From contig NC_085094.1 in assembly GCF_963422355.1 (NCBI RefSeq), positions 3,079,734 through 3,143,733 of the forward strand: 64,000 bases of DNA, in the 5' to 3' direction. Made by a program: the position numbers and the translations under genes. Positions 1-10,694 of this stretch are shown piece by piece. The notes below the pieces were generated by a model. That model was not told the origin of the DNA, did no database searches, and was given only the letters and a program-made list of their open reading frames with translations. The stretch comes from Corticium candelabrum. Taxonomy: Eukaryota > Porifera > Homoscleromorpha > Homosclerophorida > Plakinidae. Position 1 is the first letter of the stretch; every line of letters begins with the position of its first letter.

Positions 1-34
1 CAGAATACGCAAAATTCATGATGCATGCCACATG

Positions 35-144
<110 letters not shown>

Positions 145-215
145 CCAACACACATCGCAAATGAGGTTTACCCATACCAAACCTCTAATACTGCCATGTC
201 TTGTGTGATAGTCTA

Positions 216-807
216 TAGGCCTTGCCCAATAATACCAGCATTAAAACGTCAATTTTAGGAAGCGAAAGAATTCTGAGAATTTTATGTAACTTTTTATGGG
301 CGGGTCTACAATTGCATATACGCATGCGCAAAACTTGGCTTTTCTGAAGGTGTGAAGATAGTTGATGTACTGGATTGGTGGCATACACACCAGAGGGATC
401 TTCCAGCATGGGCAGAAGCTTGCAAGAATGTTTTGCTTATTCAACCATCATCTGCTGCTGCAGAGAGGGTCTTTTCCATTCTAAGCAACTCTTTTGGTGA
501 GCGGCAAGAATCTTCCTTGCAAGACTACATAGAGTGTTCCATAATGCTTCAGTACAATGGTCGTAGACTCGTGGTCAATGACACCGGTCATGTTGTCTGT
601 TGAATGATGTTTAATAACTTTTGCTGATATGGGTACTACTGGCCCTACACTACTGGTAAATTAGTGGTAATTTGAATTATTTCATTCACTTCTTTCTATG
701 TATACGTTTAATATTCATGAGAATTTTCACTAGCATTTTAGGTAAATTCTGGAGAATTTGAGAATGAAATTTTAGGTGAATTTTCTGGCACTATTGGGCA
801 AGGCCTA
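216..807 (+). mobile_element. Internally deleted hAT transposon
   Basis: The ends are inverted repeats of about 22 bp (taggccttgcccaataataccag at the left, its near-complement at the right, two mismatches). They are flanked by 8-bp imperfect target duplications, 208-215 and 808-815, matching at 6 of 8 positions. The corresponding kinase intron of copy C (around 34600) reads straight through this point, so the insertion is specific to copy A. Inside is only the C-terminal piece of a hAT transposase. Confidence 0.8.
352..603 (+). pseudogene. hAT transposase C-terminal dimerisation fragment
   Basis: This short open frame carries the hAT C-terminal dimerisation signature: LDWWHTH near residue 7, then the diagnostic SSAAAERVFS around residues 33-42, then a leucine-rich tail. 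Complete hAT transposases run to roughly 600-700 residues with an N-terminal BED finger and RNase-H-like DDE core; both are missing here. It lies inside the 592-bp hAT remnant, so this copy cannot move itself. The frame start is arbitrary because the real upstream exon is deleted. Confidence 0.85.
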
Positions 808-1290
808 ATACTCTTCTTACATTTCCAAACAAATTTTATCTATCATTTCTCTCTCCCATACAGTACTACCCCAGATTTGCAACACACACACAACATACTA
901 AACTGATTGCTTAATTAATTATGATACATACTAAACTGATTGCTTAATTAATTATGATAAGTTAAGTAGTTACTCAAATTAGACGTTTCCCCTTGATTTC
1001 CAGTGTGTTTGCAACAATAGCCATTCAACTCTTTGAACAGCAACGCTTTTGGAAGCTTTCACCAACATCTTACTCTGTAAATATCATAGTAAGCATTGCT
1101 ATGTACCTCAGTTCTTTGACCATCCAACCCATTGCTGCCCAAATCATAAGACTTTAATTTAATTGACTTTAGTGTATAACAATCGCAGTGTCCAAACATG
1201 TCTAATATATATTTATATTAACTACATATAAATTATTTAATGCAGATATATCTAAATGTATTGTGCCACAGTTAAATGATATTGTATTAC

Positions 1291-1766
1291 TTCAGTAGTC
1301 GACTCTCAGCAATTGACTCCTCTAATTTGACGTCATCATTCAGAAGTTTGATGGCAACCTTGCTCCCTGTGTAAGGCCCTTGATACATTTTTGAGAAATG
1401 CCCACTTGTCTTCAACTTTATCCATCGAGGTGAATCAAAATCACTTTGCTTAATAACTCCCGACTGAGAAACTATAAAAGACAATTGATATCAATTAAAT
1501 ATTTTAAGATATTTAAATGTTTTGTACAAAGGCTGGGTTTTTGTACCTGCGCGATTTTTCCAGACGTTTAGTGTGTCTACCAGCTGCTCTGCTTTCGCCT
1601 CCAACGAGGAAATCATTCGGACGTGGTCGGGTGGTGAGTTGTCGCTTGTTTTTAGCTTGCCTAGTTGCTCTTTGATTTCTGACGCATTTTCAACTGCTCT
1701 CTTGATGTCACTGAGAGTCATTGACACTGAAAGCTCTTGTAGGTCGTCACGTACGTTTGAGCTCAT
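1291..1766 (-). CDS. Protein kinase copy A, first two exons (partial)
   Basis: Two exons are visible on the minus strand: 1766-1547, then 1471-1291. A 75-bp intron with GT (gtacaa) and AG (ttatag) ends joins them in frame (phase 1). Exon 1 gives about 73 residues of charged, helical, probably coiled-coil sequence starting MSSNVRDDLQELS. Exon 2 gives the kinase N-lobe: a degenerate glycine loop region (GHFSKMYQG) and the VAIK lysine motif. The rest of the domain (HMD loop, DFG, APE) is not seen here but is present in copies B and C, so the gene should continue through the hAT-bearing intron and off the left edge. The closest general type is the TKL/RIPK-like group, inferred from motif style only. 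Unlike the other two copies, no frameshift is visible in these exons. It is divergent from CARD gene A, 1.29 kb away. Confidence 0.7.
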
Positions 1767-3058
1767 GATTAATTGCCTTGCTTAGCCAGACCGTTTGTGG
1801 GAGCTCGGGCTGTGTGATTGGTCACAATTTGCTGATTGCCCGGTTGCTGGTTAGGTAATTATTGAAAGTAGCAAATTTCTAATTATATCTTTGTGAGTTC
1901 ATATTTGCTAAAAAAAAGAAAATGTGTTACTGCAATGTGATGATTGCAATGGTTTAAATTACACAATTAAATTAAATAAGCATTTAGACTGTTGTGATTG
2001 AGATAAAATAATATCTAGTTAATTCAGGTAATGGTAGTCTAACTATTGTATTATTCTTCATGTAGATGTTTTTGCTATAGTTTGAGTTTGTTTGCTGCTG
2101 ATTTTGGTTATCTAAGATAGTAAGTATGGACCAGTCCTTTAGTTTGGAGATGTCAATCATTTGGATGTGACTACATATTTATATCTAGTTGCCTAGCAAA
2201 TTTGTGTTTTGTTAATATTTTAAAAATTGTAATATATTTATTGTTATCAATGTGTAACTGTGTTAGATAGCAGCAAGTATTGATTCGCAGCACAAATATA
2301 TAAATATGACGACAAAATGCATGCTCGTCTAATAAATGCAGTCTCGCGTAGCGAAAAGGGGAAGGGCTGCGTTCGGAAACGCGAAGCCAGATGTTGTATG
2401 GCAGCCCCAGATGCGCCGATATCACCAATAAAACACGTCTGGTTCGGTACCGCCTTTTTAGGCGGGAGTAAGCGTGTAATCAAATTCTTCAGCACGTGTC
2501 ATACTAATGGTGAACTGAGGTTTCGACTGGACTTTGACGTTGTTCTAGTCGATATTGCAATTTTAGGCCGCTGTCAAGCGTTAGTAATAGATTGCAGCTA
2601 CGCTATAGCCAGGGAGCGTAGCGGTGACATGGCTGATCAGAAATGGCACTTGCAGTGCATCATACTCCTTTGAACGCGTACACAGGTTCTCAGTTGAAGC
2701 TGCAATGCGTCATAGGCTTCTACTGCAATGCATTGGATTGCTGCGGACGTAGTACTGCACGCTAGTTAGCGAAGATCCCACGCTACAGTCGTTTCTCGTA
2801 ATCTACTACACCGATGAAGTACACTTGTAACTGACACCAATCATGTCATGATTTTTAGTGCTGACCGTAAGGGGCGGTACCGAAAAGGCGTAGGGGTGAT
2901 TACAGCGCATCCGGGGCTGCAATTCACACTGGAGTGAGGATAGCCGTTTTGTGAGTTGAGTTCATTTGTTTACCAGCTAGTTTTACGAATTACATGAGTT
3001 CTATTTTATTTCGCTGTTTACCATCGAGTCAATTTTCTGTTTGCCCTAGTACCTTACC
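1767..3058. promoter_or_regulatory. Shared intergenic promoter region, copy A
   Basis: Head-to-head region between the kinase start (1766, minus) and CARD gene A (3059, plus). A TATA-like ATATATAAATA lies near 2296-2306. A block around 2310-2390 and a leader block around 2960-3058 are conserved with copies B and C. Copy A is longer than the others because a MITE sits at 2401-2920. Promoter function is inferred from conservation and position. Confidence 0.55.
2401..2920. mobile_element. MITE inside promoter of copy A
   Basis: Inverted ends begin gcagccccagatgcgccg at the left and match the complement at the right with few differences. Further internal inverted similarity includes ggtaccgcc. 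The stretch is absent from the equivalent promoters of copies B and C. I see no transposase and no clear target duplication; a few extra bases on both sides are also unique to copy A. Confidence 0.6.
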
Positions 3059-4069
3059 ATGGCCAAGAGTATGGCGGCACTAGCAGAAGAAAAAGAAAAC
3101 GACGTCGAGGATGATGCCAGTCCGTGGCCTCCTAGTGATCACGAGGTGTTTACAATACTACTAGAAAAGATGAGAAACCTGCGCATACTAGACAAGCTGT
3201 ACAACGAGGGATTGATCACGAGAGACGAGTGGATAGAATTGAAAGCTCTCCACACTGATAGAGAGAAGATTGAAAAACTTCTTGGTGTCATACTGCCAAG
3301 AAAAACGCCACCACGAGACGTATTTTGCAGGCTATGTACCCTAATGAAGGGCACGGCTGGTGAGGAAGAGGTGGCAGACATACTGCTTGGATACGCCAAC
3401 GTGTCCTGTCCCTGTCCATCACCCAAACAGATTAAGTCAGTGATAGTATATATTCATCGTACAGACGAGGATCTTGCACGTCAAGTAGAAGATTATGTAG
3501 TCCCGATGTTTCGCCGAAAGCTTGGAATTTTGAAGGAAAACGTAAATGTCTTTCCATTTGATCAAGAACCTCGGCAACCAGCTGTAACAAGCAATACCAG
3601 CTTACCTCTCGTACTTACAAAGAGTTTGACTGTAGAGGTATGGTTGAAAGGTGTTCAAGAATGGGAGTTCAGGGAACATTCAATAGTGAGGGAACTCTTT
3701 ATTGATATAATCGCTAAGAAGTTTGGAATACCGCGCTCTACTGTGAAGCTAGACGTTTCTTACATAGAGAGTGTGGGTGTCAGTCTTTGTCTTCCACTGC
3801 AGAATGCTGGGTTACAGTTGATAGGGATGTACTGTGATCGCTGTGAGGAAATCAAACTTATTTGGGAATTTGAGAAGAAACTACCACAATTGACTCAAGT
3901 TGATATTTATATTGGAGGACTTCCAGTCTGGTCTTTACCTTTGTCTTCGTCACTTGATGGTGATCTAGACTTGCGGGTGAGACTCAGTTTCACGTGGTGG
4001 TGGTGGTGGTGGTGGTGGTGGTGGTGGTGGTGGTGGTGGTGGTGGTGGTGGTGGTGGTGGTGGTGGTGT

Positions 4070-4159
<90 letters not shown>

Positions 4160-5954
4160 ATGAGCTTGTCTTGGTTTTACGTAGGGACAGTTGGCAAAGC
4201 TGGTCAGGTTTAATTGTGTGTTACCCAGTCTGCTGATGGATCAGATGTACCACAGTGGGGTCATTACAGTCAGTCAGTATCTTGAATACAACAGTTGTGA
4301 AGAGAGCAGAAGTGAATCAAAAAAAGCAATTGATTTTATACATAGATGTGACAAACGGTGTCTTGAATCTCTTTGTAAGATCATTCGAACAAGTGAGAGT
4401 CACCGCCTTGCAGATGAGATATTAAGCTTGTCCTCTACGAGCGAGGAAGCATCGGTGTCGTCTTTTCAGGAATCACTTAGCAGTCCACGAGAGTTCAGTT
4501 TACCTTTCTCTGGTTTCTACCAACACTCTGTTCAAATTTACATTGATGAACAGTGTCAAAGTGTTGTTAGAGTGTACCGTAAAAACTTGTTGGATTTGTT
4601 TGAAGTAAAGTTTGGTATTCAAAAAGAGCAGTGGAAAGTGGATAGAAATATGAGCTCTTTAATACAGAGCGGTCAAGGCGTGCACGGAAGCGAAACTACA
4701 ATAGTTTTGGTTTGTCAGAGTTACAAAAGAATCGCAATTGAAATGGAACACTCTTCCTATGACAACACGTCTGCGCAAGTCAAAGCAAAAGCTTTAAAAA
4801 TGGTGTTGAGTACAACGCTAGATACGTCTTCTGACTCTGTGAAGATATGCGATGCTTTCGAGGGGTCCACAACGTGGATATCTATTTCATTACCTCTTGA
4901 ATTTGTTTTTAAGTTGATGACCAGTGTCCTTGATGTCTTTCAGTCAAAGGCATTAGACAGAAACCTGTCGCTCTTTCTTCCAAAATCAACATCTGCCCGC
5001 ATGCACGTTGGAGGGCTGCCATCCTTGTCACTGCGTCCTATCCGTCATCTAGGTGGTGACTGGTCTAATACCGGGGCAGCCATCGCCATACCCGGATGTG
5101 TGAGGCACATGCTTGTGTGCAGATCATCAGGTGCATGTCTCGTCAATATTGAATCTAATGAAGTGGAGGAAGCGGTGGGAGACAATTTGGATGTTCTAAG
5201 GGATTGTACGGCTCTGGTCAGTGTTGGAGACAAGATGTACGCATTTGCAAGTAGATTATACGAAGTGACGTACAAACCTCTCTATTCCTCATTTCAATGC
5301 ATACAACTAGGAGACGAAGATTGGAGTGGGACAATCGCCGCTTGTCGATATGAAAACGCTATTCTTGCTGTTCGGACAAGAAAACTGATATTTGGTTTAC
5401 TACCCCGCAAAAATTTTTATTACGTTGATGTCAATACGAGAGCAGCCCAGGTTCTATCAGCATTCAACCAACCTTGGCGTCGAGCCAGAGCTCTTGTCAA
5501 TATAGTAGACAACAGAGGTAAAGAACACATAATTGCTATATGTGGTTCCTTGTGGAAGATAGACATCAAGGTGCAAAGCGGGGTCGTCACGGACATCTCT
5601 AGTACGGAAACCAGATTTCCCATTGCATCAGCTATGCAACAAACGGTATTAAACCCATCACTTGTGGATTCTTTTCTATCTGTGGTTGAAGCTGGCATCA
5701 ACCTGTTTAACTCTTTTCCTGGTCCTGCATGGCAATGTACACGATCAGCAGCTGTTCACAAAAATATGCTTTATGTTGCGACTGGCAAGGATCATTTACC
5801 AGGAAACGCAGTCGGTCTTTTCCGAGTCGATCCGTTTTCTGGGAAATATTCGACGGTCTATAGACGCTGGCACACTATTCGGACGGTTGTGGATGTGAAC
5901 AGATATCTAGTGGTATTTACCACTAATAAACTCTATGTAGTAGATGTAGACTAA
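3059..5954 (+). CDS. CARD-like / propeller-like receptor, copy A
   Basis: Join 3059-3976 and 4185-5954, 895 residues. The intron has GT (gtgaga) and AG (acgtag) ends and keeps frame; it is filled with TGG and TG repeats. Start: ATGG at 3059, the same start as in the paralogues. Layout: CARD-like helical domain (about 25-115); alpha/beta module (about 125-300) ending in the conserved GGLPVWSLPL; then, right after the intron, a second CARD-like domain (about 312-395), a second alpha/beta module ending GGLPSLSLRPI (about 600), and a C-terminal domain (about 605-895) of repeated strand-turn-strand units resembling a beta-propeller. No signal peptide or membrane span is visible, so it is likely cytosolic. 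Function is inferred: CARD domains usually nucleate caspase or kinase signalling complexes, and the C-terminal domain could sense ligand. Exon 2 is identical to copy B up to about 5331. Confidence 0.8.
3995..4157. repeat. (TGG)n then (TG)n in intron of copy A
   Basis: About 24 TGG units, then about 45 TG units, filling most of the 208-bp intron. Copies B and D carry only the TG run at the same place; C and E lack it. Confidence 0.95.
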
Positions 5955-6299
5955 CGTCTTTTTACTTGTGTGAATATGATTCTTGCTGATTTGCCCAAGT
6001 GTTACGTGTTGTATGAATTAAGCAGCACTGTAAAAAATTTTACTTTATACAGATGACAAACCATTACTACCTGCATGAATGGCAATTTCATTGCAATCAA
6101 TGTAGAAATATAGTACTGACTAGCCCTCACCCGCCCTTTTGGCGGTAGGAATTGCGCTAACACCTAGATAGCAGCTACCTATAAGCAAAGAAAACGTAAG
6201 AATTTACTTTCGCCAATATTTGGCGAGTACAGTAGCCTCCATCTCACAATCTCACTGTAGGGCGGGTCCACGTATTACTCTAGAGACAAAATCTACGCA
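5955..6299. other. 3' flank of copy A, duplicated at 20168-20444
   Basis: No gene seen. From about 6050 the sequence closely matches 20168-20444, which is the 3' flank of copy B beyond the Kolobok insertion. It marks how far the A/B duplication unit extends downstream. Confidence 0.7.
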
Positions 6300-6351
6300 C
6301 GCGCGCACGAACGCACACACCCACACCCACGCACGCACGCACACGCAAACG

Positions 6352-6396
<45 letters not shown>

Positions 6397-6447
6397 GCAC
6401 ACACACACACACACACACACACGACACACACATGCACGCATGCACAC

Positions 6448-6514
<67 letters not shown>
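6300..6514. repeat. Imperfect (AC)n microsatellite
   Basis: AC/GCAC-rich tract interrupted by ACGC, ATGC and GACAC units. The long His/Thr or Cys/Val open frames across it are repeat artefacts. Confidence 0.95.
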
Positions 6515-6517
<3 letters not shown>

Positions 6518-6529
6518 CGGTGGAGTGAG

Positions 6530-7890
6530 TGGTCGACTCGACCAAACTCATTTATGGCTTTGCTTGTATCTCCAAAGACGAATGCGTGCCGTGCAGGAGC
6601 GTCCTCAAACATCGCATGTAAAGTTCCCACTCTTAGAGATCGTCTTTGGTTCCTGCCTTTTTTGTTGGAGTGTTTTCAAACGTTGGTCTTCAAAATGATC
6701 GAGAGATTTTTGCAATAATATCTCCACAGGGATGTCTGACGCATAGCTTTCCCAGTTGGATATATCGATATTACAAGATTTCAAATTGGATTTCCCAATT
6801 TGTCTTTAAAACGCAATTTCTGATCACCTGCTGTTCTAGAACCTTCCTTCAGCTGACCATAAAACACTGCCCTTGGGATTCTATCATCCTTAATTCGAAC
6901 AAGATGGCCACACCATCGAAGTTGAGCTTGTAGTAGTAGAGCCTCAATTCCAGGCATGTTGCATTTCTTCAGAACCTCTGTATTGGGTATCATGTCTTGC
7001 CATTTTATGTTTCCAATTTTGCGAAGACATCGCCTGTGAAATTGATCAAGCTGTTTAAGGTGTCTTCTATATAATGTCCAAGTTTCACAACCATAAAGTA
7101 AAGTGATGATCACAACACCTTCGTAAACTTTGACCTTAGTGGCTGTGGTTATGCCATGTTCATTCCAAAGACGTCTAGTCAGGTTGCCAAAGGCAGCACC
7201 TTGCAGCTCTAGTCAGACGCATTGAAATATCATCATCGACAACAATGTTTTGAGACAGAGTACTTCCTAAATAAGAAAACTTGTCAACCGCCGTCAAACG
7301 AGTGCCATACACTTTTACAACAGGAGGTGTGTAAGAAGACCCAGGTTTTGGTTGGTACAAGACTTCGGACTTCTTGAGACTTACAGTGAGCCCAAAACGT
7401 CGTGGAATGGTTGAAAAGCAATCCATGATGAATTGAATATCCTCTATGGTTTGCGCGACAAGGGCACAATCATCTGCAAAGAGCAGGTCACGTATGAGAA
7501 CGTCACTGACTTTAGTTTTGCATTGAAGCGACGAAGATTTAAAATGTTCCCATCAGAGCGCGTTTGAAGGTACCTTTATCGCAATTCCTGAAGGCAACGT
7601 GTAACATGACAGAGAAAAAGATGTTAAATAACAAAGGTTGCAAGAACGCATCCTTGTTTAAGTTAACGCCATCAGTGACTATAAAGGACTTGGAAGAAGC
7701 TCCACTGTCAATGACGCTAGCTGACATATCGTCGTGAAATGATCTTATGACATTGACTAGATTGCACGGACAGCCTAGTTTACCGAGTAGTCTCCATAAG
7801 AGATTTCTGTTGACAGAATCAAATGCTTTTGTCAGATCTACAAAAACTATGTAGAGAAGTATTGGGTTTATTCCCAGGAGCAGCACCATC
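6530..7890 (-). pseudogene. LINE reverse transcriptase fragment
   Basis: Reading 7890 down to 6530, three broken frames give successive parts of a non-LTR retrotransposon ORF2. The first has the RT motif FVDLTKAFDSVNR (around 7835). The second has the region after the catalytic loop (SLKKSEVLYQP, then FSYLGSTLS). The third has the typical C-terminal segment (LLYGCETWTL, LRWCGHLVRI with IPRAVFYG). Below 6780 a further weak match runs to the cysteine/histidine tail. The YADD-bearing part falls in a frame break near 7500. Frameshifts and stops make it non-functional. It ends at the AC tract, as expected for an old 3' end. The clade is not certain. Confidence 0.85.
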
Positions 7891-8117
7891 TGCTACGAGC
7901 GCGTCCACAGGTTGCGGATTGTGGACTAACCCTTAGATATAAGGGTTAGCTGTGAAATAAGCAGGCCTTGCCTGACGAATAAGCAGTCGCGGACAATCTG
8001 GTGGCAGTGTTATCAGAGAGTGATGGGATAACAGGCGGCAGTGTTAGCTCTATAAAATGTCAGATTCTCTATGACTACACTGGGCATGGCGAATGCAGCC
8101 GCCATAAATAGGCTGTT
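7891..8117. other. Probable LINE upstream sequence
   Basis: No open frame supported. It continues from the LINE fragment and ends at the target site of the inverted-repeat element. Confidence 0.35.
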
Positions 8118-9890
8118 GGGTCAGTGGGTCTTTCGGGCATTTCAAATTTCAAATTTTCAATTTTTAATTTAACGTTACAATTTTTAAAAATTTACATTGA
8201 ATTTTTTAAAAAATCAAAATTTAAAATTTTATTATTTCAAATTTGTAAATTTTTAGGTGCAGTATATTAGAATTGCTTTGTCGACGAGAAAGCGGACGTA
8301 GGTGTATATATGAACTGATGGCCGGATTTGAACTAACAGAAATTGAACGCTCATCCGTTCTCTCAAATAATTTGAGTACATCAGAAAATGAAAATTGAAA
8401 GAACGAGTAGCAGTGTACGTGGTAGGGAGTCCATTGGACGGCGTAGCGGTGCATTCCAACGCGTACTGATACGCTGATTCAATTATACTAGGCGCGGTTT
8501 CTGCTAATCACATCAGCACGTTTCCTGTACCGTGTTTCTGCACCTGTACGTACTCCGCTTCAGACAGTTACTAATATACAGTTACTAATGCCGTTAGTAC
8601 ACGTCTCTACGTAGGTTGGTCCAGCGTACGGAAGAAAGATGATGAAAGGGTATCTTCAAGCAGGAGGACTTAGAGTTAGTGACAAACGCATTGGACGCAT
8701 TCTAAGACAAGTTGCTCCTGGATATCATGGAAGGAGGCAGCAACTAGCTCATCGGCAAATAAATCCTGTGCCTTACTACGCTCAATATCCTGGACACAAA
8801 ACTCGGTTTAGTGTGTGTACGTGTGTGCGTCTGTTCTATATGTAGTGTGGGGGCGTCCTTCAACGATACAGGAGGAAACCCCTAATTGATGTCGATACTG
8901 ATACTAGAGGATCTCTAGCTGCGTGTTGTTGCATTCTTAGCTAAGTAGAGACTCTGTAGAAAGGTTACGATACAGTACAAGAGTAATTCACGCGATCATG
9001 CAGTACGTTGCTTGTGTAAAGTTAGTTGGTATTGAATTGGCGACTAGTCTGTCGGTACAGTACGACATACGTAAATGTAGTTTTAGTAGTTGGACGCGGT
9101 ACCGTCGAGGGGAGGGGCGTGTCAGCAGTACGGTACACGTACGTTCCCTAGGCCCTCCCCTCCTGCCATGAGCACTGCGTGCGTGTCCACCTTTACTATT
9201 TGGTCTCGTAATTCACTTGTAGTCAGTGTGGGTTCTGTTCCCACGGCACAGGAGAGACACAGCATGAGGCTGTAGAGGTTCTATCTGCGCTATCGGGTAG
9301 TGTTCTATGTGATGTACAAAATCTAGACATGAAGTGCAACTTGCAGTTGGGCCAATCGTACTCCTACATCTACAGTAACGACGCGACCGTACACTTCGAG
9401 TTATTAAACATTAGTAACTGTCTGAAGCGGAGTACGTACAGGTGCAGAAACACGGTACAGGAAACGTGCTGATGTGATTAGCAGAAACCGCGCCTAGTAT
9501 AATTGAATCAGCGTATCAGTACGCGTTGGAATGCACCGCTACGCCGTCCAATGGACTCCCTACCGCGTACACTGCTACTCGTTCTTTCAATTTTCATTTT
9601 CTGATGTACTCAAATTATTTGAGAGAACGGATGAGCGTTCAATTTCTGTTAGTTCAAATCCGGCCATCAGTTCATATATACACCTACGTCCGCTTTCTCG
9701 TCGACAAAGCAATTTCTAATATACTGCACCTAAAACTTAACAAATTTGAAATAATAAAATTTTAAAAATTGTAACGTTAAATTAAAAATTTTAAATTTTA
9801 ATACAAAAAAATTGAGAAATTGAATTTCAAAAATTCAAGATTTAAAAATTGAAATTTGAAATTTGAAATGCCCGAAAGGCCCACTGACCC
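8118..9890. mobile_element. DNA transposon with very long terminal inverted repeats
   Basis: Left arm 8118-8575 and right arm 9410-9890 are inverted copies, nearly identical outside AT-rich tracts that differ by indels. Ends read GGGTCAGTGGG. The 4-bp direct repeat TGTT at 8114-8117 and 9891-9894 is a plausible target duplication. The 834-bp centre holds a remnant integrase-like open frame. The whole can fold into a giant hairpin. I cannot assign a superfamily. Confidence 0.85.
8639..8845 (+). pseudogene. Integrase-like transposase remnant
   Basis: A 68-residue frame starting near GYLQAGGLRVSDKRIGRILR, followed by PGYHGRRQQLAHRQINPVPY and ending YPGHK. This matches, from memory of family style, the region just before the DDE core of the integrase-core-domain proteins common in cnidarian and sponge transposons: a helix-turn-helix followed by a P-Y-x-A-x-x-P-G-H-K stretch. 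The catalytic core is absent, so the copy is non-autonomous. It lies between the two long inverted arms, so it was probably the element's own gene before internal deletion. Confidence 0.5.
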
Positions 9891-10186
9891 TGTTGCTACA
9901 AAGTCTGATTTGATTCAAAGCAATTCAGTACAGTATCTGTAAGCAGCTGTGGTCACTTTGGCTCTAAACAGCAATTTACAAATTTGGGGTTTTAGTTTTC
10001 TGGTCATCTTACTGCGTCCATACATGTTGTTTGGCATGCTGTAGTCTTACACCTGTCAACATATAGCACGTACTGGAGGAGAGAGTGGAATCAGTTCTGC
10101 ATACGCTCATTTCACTATAATCCATTCTATCGTGCAGGTTCTTTTATGGTGACTTGTTTTGTCTGTGTCTTTATCTATTCTTTTCT
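9891..10186. other. Intergenic, nothing recognised
   Basis: No supported open frame or repeat between the inverted-repeat element and the LINE 5' fragment. Confidence 0.5.
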
Positions 10187-10557
10187 TCAAGTTCAACGGC
10201 GATGGGCTACGACCCTGCACGTTGGCGGCTCAGGTGTGATGGCCGCTCTGCTGTTGAATTGGAGTAACAGCACAGTTCGTGTCCTACCTGAGCGCCAGAG
10301 CAGCCCTATTCAGAGATAGCACTGCTCTCTCCAGTAGGAGAAGGGGAGAGAAAAGGATCCCTAAAGAAAGCTTACTCCGAACAAACCTTGCTGGCTTACC
10401 GCGGTCAGCGGGCATTCAATTTTGGGGTCGAAAGAAAAGAAAAAATGAAAGATTGAAGTTGACCATTGCAACATGGAATGTAAGAACATTACGAGATAAC
10501 AAAAATAATGTCAATCTTGAGCGTCGATCTGCAGTTATCGCTAGATAACTAAAACGG
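10187..10557 (+). pseudogene. LINE 5' fragment with start of endonuclease domain
   Basis: Translation near 10450-10545 gives LTIATWNVRTLRDN, the first motif of the apurinic-type endonuclease that opens many LINE ORF2 proteins (the asparagine of TWNVR is catalytic in the family), followed by ERRSAVIAR. The frame stops about 30 residues later, directly before a CA repeat, so only the extreme 5' end is present. It has opposite orientation to the RT fragment at 6530-7890, so the two come from separate insertions or a rearranged copy. Confidence 0.75.
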
Positions 10558-10558
10558 T

Positions 10559-10604
<46 letters not shown>
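10559..10604. repeat. (CA)n microsatellite
   Basis: CA run at the 3' edge of kinase pseudogene copy B. It corresponds to the CA run 33357-33471 at the same point of copy C, so it marks the left breakpoint of the duplicated unit. Confidence 0.95.
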
Positions 10605-10608
<4 letters not shown>

Positions 10609-10694
10609 CCAACACAATCAGAGAAACACAGCAGTGAATCTTTAGTCTTGATTAGTCTTGATTGCTTGTAAGGAAGAAAGATAACTACTGTAGA

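Noticed and set aside
1522-1785. Plus-strand open frame opposite kinase exon 1, repeated at 12170-12364
   Set aside because: Shadow of the coding strand; only the minus frame has splice sites and kinase context.
2317-2673. 118-codon plus-strand frame in promoter A
   Set aside because: Lies across the promoter block and MITE, is absent from copies B and C, and has no recognisable domain.
3977-4213. Poly-tryptophan and Cys/Val tail extending exon 1 of copy A
   Set aside because: It is read-through into the repeat-filled intron; splice sites shared with the paralogues remove it.
8160-9850. Short mirrored frames in the arms (8221-8459 minus and 9526-9765 plus)
   Set aside because: They are the same sequence in both inverted arms of the transposon; no domain recognised.
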